From: Hymenopus coronatus
Taxonomy: Eukaryota; Arthropoda; Insecta; Mantodea; Hymenopodidae
DNA length: 64,000 nt
Assembly (NCBI GenBank): GCA_030762935.1
Contig: CM060895.1
Location: 28,696,501 to 28,760,500 of the forward strand
Direction of reading: 5' to 3'
The position numbers and the translations under genes are program-made. The notes beneath the pieces are model-generated. The model saw only the letters and a list, made by a program, of their open reading frames with translations. It was not told where the DNA came from and searched no databases. Positions 58,036-64,000 of this stretch are shown one piece after another. Position 1 is the stretch's first letter. The number at the start of each line of letters is the position of its first letter.

Positions 58036-60900
58036 ATATAAATATAAAAATTTGCTTGCCAAATCTAGACAACTATTAAGGATAACAAAAATACATCATG
58101 GAGCAAATCTGTAGCTTCATTTAATCAAAATACACCTTGTCATATGTGATAAGTTAAGGCACAAGCCTGGAAAACACTTTTGGCAGTGCTTTCACTCAGA
58201 TACTATCTCAGACAATTGTTTGCCTGAGTTTCTTCCAGTTAAGACTCAGGTGAAATCTCAAGGTTTAAGATGACAGCATGTTTTCACCATGGTGGAGTTA
58301 GAACATGCAATTTCACATTTGCGAAACTATGCGCCAGGTCCAGATGGAACGCATGTCCAAATGCTGCAACATCTCTCTCCTGAAGGTAAGGCTTTCCTGC
58401 TCAAGCTCTATAATCATGTTTGGTTTAATGCTACTTTTCCAGAAAAGTGGCAAGAGGCCACCATACCCATTTTGAAAGCTGGAAAGTACTGTCAACTTCT
58501 GTCCAGCTACCATCCTATTTCCCTCACCAATTGTGTTTGCAAGGTGTAGAAATGCTTGATCAATGGATGGCTGGTATGTTGGCTAGAAACTCACAACCTA
58601 CTGATTGACACCCAGTGTGGTTTTCAACAACATTGTTCAGCAATTGACCACCTTGTATCAATAATGACAAATCATGAATGGATTCATGAAAAACTACCAA
58701 ATAGTTGGGCTATTTTAGTCTTGAGAAGGCTTACGATATATGTTAACAAGCAGGGGTATTATGCTCCTAAAACCACTGGAATATATAGGAATGCATACGG
58801 TTGTTTATTCATGAATTTATGAGGGACTATGTTTTATGAGTAAGAGTCACGTCTCTTTTTCGAATCCTTTTGTTCAAGAGAACAGAGGCCTCAGGGATTG
58901 GCACTAAGCATCACACTGTTTGTTATAGCAATTAATTCTATTTCAAAATGTGTTCCTCCAGATGTATTGTCCTACTAATTCCTATATGACTTTGCTGTCT
59001 TTTGTACTTCTCAGTATATACTATTTTTGAAACACCTTTTGTAGCATTGTTTAGACAATATTGTAATTGGAGTTCTACAAATAGCTTTCATTTCTCAACT
59101 GAAAGTCACTCTATATTAACTTCTGGCATCATAAGAGGCATTGCTCTGATTTGGTGCAGATTTATTACCAATCAAAAATGAGATGAGATTCCTTGGGTTG
59201 ATATTTTATAGAAAACTTTGTTGGTCACCACAATAGCACAGGTGAAATCGCAGTGTGCCCATTCTCTGATATTTTATGGATAACTAGTGGCAAATCTTAG
59301 GAAGTGGATAGGACAGTATTACTGAAACTTCATTGCTCACTGATCAGATCCAGGTTAGATTATGGGTACATTATTAATTTATCAAAATAATTATGTTTGC
59401 TGAGAAGATTAGTTGCTATATGTTTTTGGGGAATCTGTGTGACTGTTGGAAGTTTTCCAGCTAACCCATTTGCTAGCCTTTACAGCAAATTGGCGGAACC
59501 CCCTATGCAATGTTGGTGTGCTGTCTTGCTAGCAAATTATGACTGTGGGCTTAAGTGTATGCATATGCATCCAATGTTCATTCCGTTTTTGCACACTAAG
59601 CTGGAGGAACATTATAACTACATCTTACTTAGTTATTGAAATGCCTAATATGTTTCCTAAAGAGTGTATCCACCTTGGTTATGTGCAACATCCCACATAG
59701 ATCTTAGAATGGCAGCATACCTGAAGTCTACAATGCCTGGATCTAGTGTCTGTATATGTTTTTTTTTTTAGAATTTTTATCAAATTACAATGACTGAATT
59801 TAATGAAAGTAGTCGCCCTCCGTGGTGTAATGGTTACCATGCTAACTTCATATACCCAAGGTCGCGGGTTCAAACCCGATGGAGAATGATGGATTTTTTC
59901 GGGTGTAAAAATCCTCAGCATGGCTTCTTTCGGAAGGGAAGTAAATCCGTGGGTCCCGTGTCGTAGATTTACAGCACGTAAAAGAACCTCAAGCCTGATA
60001 GAGAGACCTCTGAGCAAAATTAAGCGATCGTTCACGCCCAATTTAGAATGGGACGCTGAGAACCACAGTAGTTAAAGAGCGTCCATAAATAACACAACAT
60101 TTACATTTTTAATGAAAGTAAATGCATCAATGGGGTTGGGTGTGTCTTTGTTTGTGGTTTTCATAGTAGCATATACATTTATAGTGTAGAGCTGTACATC
60201 ATATAGCAAGCTCATTCTCTATGTTTGTAATCAAAATTTGGGTGATGCCTTATTATGAGTGATTCCCTTAGTGCTCTTCAGAGTCTTTGTGAGCTGTATA
60301 ACTACCATCCTGCCATCCAGGATTCACTCCACGTTTTACATGTTTCCACAGTTAATGTGGAGTGTGCATGGATTCTTGGTCACATTGGCTTGCTCGGGAA
60401 CAAACTGGTGGAATTTGGCAGTAAATATGGCAACCACAGACCCCAGTATTAAAATTTCTTGTGTAACATCGGAATCTTTAGATTTGTGGTGCAGAGAGTG
60501 GTTCTTTCGTTTTGGCATGAAGAGTGGTCAGCTCTCCATGGAAACAAGCTTAGAGTAATATATATATATATATATATAGAGCAATAAACTGGGTAATTTC
60601 CTCTTGTCTATCTTGTAGCAATGTAGTAATATTTATGTAATTGTATATTGGTTACTGCCATTTTACACATAGTTACCTTCTTAGGAGAGAACCTGCTTCT
60701 ATGTGTGCTATATAGAGAAGATTTTTTGGGCCATCTTTTATTACTAGAGTGTGTTCTTCTAGCACATATTTGTGAATCTTTGCAACTACTGTTCAGTCTT
60801 GCACAGGTCCTAATGGATGATAACTGAACAATAGATAAGGTTTTTAAATTTGTATCAAAGGTAACTTTTCAAATGAAGGTTTGGTTATATTTTAACATTT
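58036..60900 (+). pseudogene. ORF2 fragment (RT and RNase H) of copy F
   Basis: Fragments include VELEHAISHLRNYAPGPDGT and ATIPILKAGKYCQLLSSYHP (RT fingers). TSFASLY-like ANPFASLYSKLAEPPMQC follows, then RNase H SDSLSALQSLCELYNYHP and LGHIGLLGNKL. Stops and indels are very frequent. Just before the SINE the frame reads TEFNES, which resumes after it as SKCINGVGV, the YTDGSKC part of RNase H. Confidence 0.75.
59812..60107 (+). repeat. tRNA-headed SINE family 2, copy 3 (complete, with TSD)
   Basis: The head CCCTCCGTGGTGTAATGG has a perfect A box TGGTGTAATGG and a B box GGTTCAAACCC. The body carries CTTTCGGAAGGGAAG and ends CCATAAATAACACAAC. The 13-bp target duplication TTTAATGAAAGTA is at 59799-59811 and 60108-60120. 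It is inserted into LINE copy F and is therefore younger than it. Confidence 0.9.
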
Positions 60901-61060
60901 TTTATATCATTTTTCGAAATAGTTTCCTAAATTCATCTGTCTCTGACTTTTGCTATGCTTATTATTGTATACATTGAGTTTATATTAATGATTTTTTTAT
61001 CTTTATGTCTGGCTTCTTCCTTGGTAGTGGCGTAGTGTCCCACAAGCCCTTAACCATTTT

Positions 61061-62633
61061 AGCACCTATCATGATCTAATCATGATGCCGTTTTCATATG
61101 TTTCAACTCTTTCCAGTGGGATGTCTGTATACTTTTTATGTCATAGCTAAGAGAAAGGTTTTCTGGAGCATTTCAGGACCTTATCTTTACACTCCAAAGC
61201 GCTAAATTAGCTCCAAATTTAATTTCCCTAGCCAATGTTTGTTTATGTTGGTTGAAACATGTCATCTAGCCAAAGGTTATGAATCAAAGAGGAAATAAGA
61301 GCTGCAATTCACAATGTATTAGAAGAAAGTTCTTGCTAATTACCAGAAAACACCAAACATCATTAAATTTTGTTTGATCATTCATAAATGGTCAAGTACC
61401 AGCAAGATTTCCCTTCCCTTCCCTGGCACTGTAAGAACCATTCGTATACTACCCTGATGCTGGTAGCTTTCAAACTGCATAATGTTTTTACTGCCTTTAT
61501 TAACATGCCTCTAAGCTCCATTATCAATGTATCAGTCATTGAATTATCTTGTGTTGAATATATTGAACCTACAACACAGGTAATTTCATCATTTGTGGTA
61601 TATAAAAATGGAATCTAGAGTATAAAAATAACTAAAAGTATATAAAATAGAACCAATGTTTTTCCTCATTCTTAAAAGTTGAATTTTGTGCAAAAAATTC
61701 TTTTTTAGGGAGGAAGGGCCTTTGTTTATTTTTACTCAATTCATCCCTTCCTTACGGTCAAGCAGGAAGTGTTTCTGTTTGACACAGCCTTTCCCAAATC
61801 AGAAGCAGGTTTTGGTGGTCTGCCATCTGTGATCCATGTTTGACATGTCTTAATCCAATGTCCTCTGGAACCAGAGTGCGCTTTCTACTCGTCTTGAAAT
61901 TCTGATGTTTGCTTGGTTTTCCTGTTTTCATTGTACTAAGAGCTTCCAGTTCCACTTCTCTGCCCTTCTCGTGTATGCTCTTGTCCCTTTGATGATCATA
62001 TAATTTGTGTTGGGAGTTCATCAACTATTCACTTATATTCATTTATATGGAGCCAAGTTGACATATAAGAACAATGTTTAACTGGCAGTCCTACTAGAAT
62101 CTTGCAAATGATTAGAAAATCTGGTAGCCTAGCTTCATTTTTTTCTTCTGAAGACCCCTGTCACTCATTCCACAAATGTTTCAGCTTAGACAGCTAAGTT
62201 GCTATGTTTTGACTTTCTTTTCATTTAAACCAGAAAAACTGTATGCAAATATCATTCAGCTTACTTTCAATGATGATTCATGTAGTCAAGCACCCCTTTG
62301 CATGTTTGCTTCTGTCATAGTGTTCATTAGTACCATTATAGCATTTGCATTTCTCTTTGTGTTGCTCAGCTGTTGCACTGTTAACTAAATTGACAAGGCC
62401 AATCAAGATTCCCTTGGTGACCTCCAAAGGATAAATTGGGACTGAAATCCATAATAATATTTGTTTTAACAATTTTACCAAGCATTCTCTGAAATTAAAG
62501 TTTCTTCCTACATATGAAGTTCAACAATAAAACTGTTTTTGGAGTAATTACTTAAGATCTAAAAAGTTTTCAAATTACCCTATTTGCTTAATTTCAATAC
62601 AAATAAGTTCTTTCTTTTATTCTACTGTTAACA
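61061..62633. other. FASN intron, nothing recognised
   Basis: AT-rich sequence between LINE copies F and E. No thioesterase exon with the Gly-x-Ser-x-Gly motif and no transposon signature was found on either strand. Confidence 0.5.
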
Positions 62634-62641
62634 CCCCCCAG

Positions 62642-63942
62642 GGTCTCGATGCCATTGCTGGTCCTGTTAAATCCTGCGTTCGAGCTCGCAATGGTACACT
62701 TCTTGTCGAAGCCAACTCCGCCTCGCAAGCTGCAAGGATACTTAAAGCCACCATGTTAGCCAGCTATCCAGTGAAGGTCGAGGTGCACAAGTCGCTGAAC
62801 TCCTCCCGCGGTGTAGTAACAACCCGCGCGTTGGACGATTTGTCCATTGAGGAGATCCAAGAAAATCTTGCGACTCAGGGTGTCTCAGCTGTTTATCGGG
62901 TACAACGTAAGATCAACGGTGAATTCCTGCCTACTCGTACCCTGTTTCTTACTTTTGATCGGGTTGATCTGCCTCAAAAGATTAGGGCAGGGTATGAAGC
63001 CATCGAAGTTAGGCCTTATATACCCAATCCGCTGAGGTGCTTTAAATGCCAACGTTTTGGTCACACTAGTGAGTTGTGTACCGGCAAGTCCACCTGCGTC
63101 CACTGCGGTGACATCTCCCACGATGGGGCTTGTGCTTCAGCTCCATCGTGTGTGAACTGTAACGGGGAACACCCATCTAGTTCCCGAGACTGCCCCCGTT
63201 TTGCAGAGGAACGAGCGATCCAGGAGATACGGGTGAAAGAGAAGGTGTCCTTCTTGGAAGCCCGGAAGCTCCTGCGACTCCGCCAACCCTCTGCCCCGAG
63301 GTCCGGTACCTATAGCTCAGTTGCAGCTAAACCGGTACCGCGTCGGGAAATCGCAACACAGACCGGCGATATGAACGGGGCTACAATTGCGGAAAAGGTT
63401 ATTTTAGCCCAAGCGCTGCACCTACACCCAAGTTGGTATCAACATCTGCCAAATCCGCCAGCTTACAGAATAGTCCTGCACACTTGTCACCGAAAGCCTC
63501 GACCTCGGGAACTAAAGCTGGTAAATTCACGACGTCTTCTGCCCCGGAAAAACAGTTTAAGACCAAGTATGTACGACAAGACTTCTTGAAAGAGAATGTG
63601 CAATCTATTACCAAGTCATCTAAGGGTAAGAAAAGTACACGCAACTCCACACGTGTATCCTCCTCTGAAGGGTCATCTGGGGAGGAGGGCGTGAATCGGC
63701 GACGGCCGTCTGCGCCGATCAGCACATCCAATCGGTTCGAACTTCTCGGACCGAAATTTGCTCTTGAAAAAGGGACCTCCCTTGTGGAGGAGATGGACCA
63801 GGAGGATTCTGCCGCCACTGCCAGAGGGACAGTGCGGAAACGGCAGGATCGTGCTCCTGAAAATAGTACTAGCCCAACGCCTAAGAAGAACAAATTGAAC
63901 CGACCAGCTAATCCCAATCTGCAGAAGCGTCTTTCGATTTGA
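62642..63942 (+). pseudogene. ORF1 (gag-like, three zinc knuckles) of copy E, 5'-truncated, one frameshift
   Basis: The open frame runs from GGT at 62642 through GLDAIAGPVKSCVRARNGTL. All three knuckles are intact: CFKCQRFGHTSELC, CVHCGDISHDGAC and CVNCNGEHPSSSRDC, within 63020-63195. Near 63400 a small indel shifts the frame into that of 63433-63942, which gives the Ser-rich, basic tail ending NRPANPNLQKRLSI. The family start codon and first ~60 residues are missing. The short spacer to ORF2 (22 nt) equals that in copy B. Confidence 0.85.
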
Positions 63943-63964
63943 AACTTATCCCATAATATACCCA

Positions 63965-64000
63965 ATGGCTATCCTCCATTGGAACATACGCGGAATTCGA
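63965..64000 (+). CDS. Start of ORF2 of copy E (partial)
   Basis: The frame MAILHWNIRGIR, with the endonuclease catalytic Asn in W-N-I-R-G, is cut by the window edge. This is the intact version of the start that is frameshifted in copy B (11731) and altered in copy C (38501). Whether this ORF2 is intact cannot be seen. Confidence 0.75.
   Translation, partial: MAILHWNIRGIR

Larger units (their letters stand above)
57667..61060 (+). mobile_element. I-like LINE copy F, internally deleted and interrupted by a SINE
   Basis: It starts with the family leader (ATCCTACTATGGTAG at 57669). At about 58036 it jumps directly into the RT region (CCCAATATAAATATAAAAA), losing ORF1, the endonuclease and early RT. 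It continues to the RNase H and degraded 3' end near 61050. A family 2 SINE with its own target duplication lies inside (59812-60107). This is the most degraded of the LINE copies. Confidence 0.75.
62634..64000 (+). mobile_element. I-like LINE copy E, 5'-truncated, runs off the right edge
   Basis: It starts with CACCCCCCAGGG joined to ORF1 codon GGT at 62642. It is noticeably GC-richer and less decayed than the other copies, with nearly intact ORF1, and is probably the youngest. ORF2 begins at 63965 and leaves the window. Confidence 0.85.

Noticed and set aside
59815..59885. Second tRNA-like sequence with perfect pol III boxes
   Set aside because: The same argument applies: it has a shared SINE body, a 13-bp target duplication and other copies at 24845 and 44395.

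Overview
This is eukaryotic, almost certainly arthropod (insect-like), genomic DNA: AT-rich, with long introns, GT-AG splice sites, microsatellites, tRNA-derived SINEs and many non-LTR and DNA transposon copies. There is no prokaryotic gene organisation, tRNA, rRNA or CRISPR array.

The backbone is one host gene on the + strand, an animal-type cytosolic fatty acid synthase. Eight exons can be placed: 1359-1557, 22818-22998, 30984-31129, 35973-36220, 46478-46802, 48320-48475, 54730-54948 and 55184-55470. They join in phase into 1761 nt (587 codons) without a stop. In order they encode the end of the enoyl reductase domain, the ketoreductase domain (GGLGGFG and the NYG active site), the acyl carrier protein (G-M-D-S) and the start of the thioesterase. 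The upstream KS/AT/DH part lies to the left of the window. The thioesterase catalytic exons are not found before the right edge.

The introns are full of mobile elements. The dominant family is an I-clade-like LINE: a structured 5' leader, ORF1 with three zinc knuckles, ORF2 with APE endonuclease, reverse transcriptase and RNase H, a terminal hairpin and an (ATC)n-like tail. Six copies are seen (A 4585-9545, B 9812-15687, D 19322-22232, C 36675-42333, F 57667-61060, E 62634 to the right edge), plus a 51-bp hairpin-only insertion at 1653-1703. A and B sit inside an older, internally deleted LINE (4065-16336) that has its own 15-bp target duplication, so that intron records at least two layers of insertion. 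All but possibly E are broken by stops, frameshifts or deletions.

Other elements: a piggyBac relic (16.55-18.33 kb), two mariner relics (23.76-24.74 and 33.23-34.26 kb), a complete-length Tigger/pogo element with terminal repeats (27907-29954, - strand transposase), a - strand LINE relic (25.2-26.9 kb), two adjacent foldback/MITE-like elements just upstream of the fourth exon (35088-35432 and 35482-35733), a relic of an unnamed transposon ORF family (43.6-45.6 kb), a relic of a DUF7869-type transposon ORF with repeated subterminal motifs (50.39-54.06 kb), a Gypsy relic (56.1-57.1 kb, - strand), at least three tRNA-headed SINE families, and an unclassified ~0.9-kb repeat in three copies. One of those three ends 8 bp from a splice acceptor of the fatty acid synthase gene.
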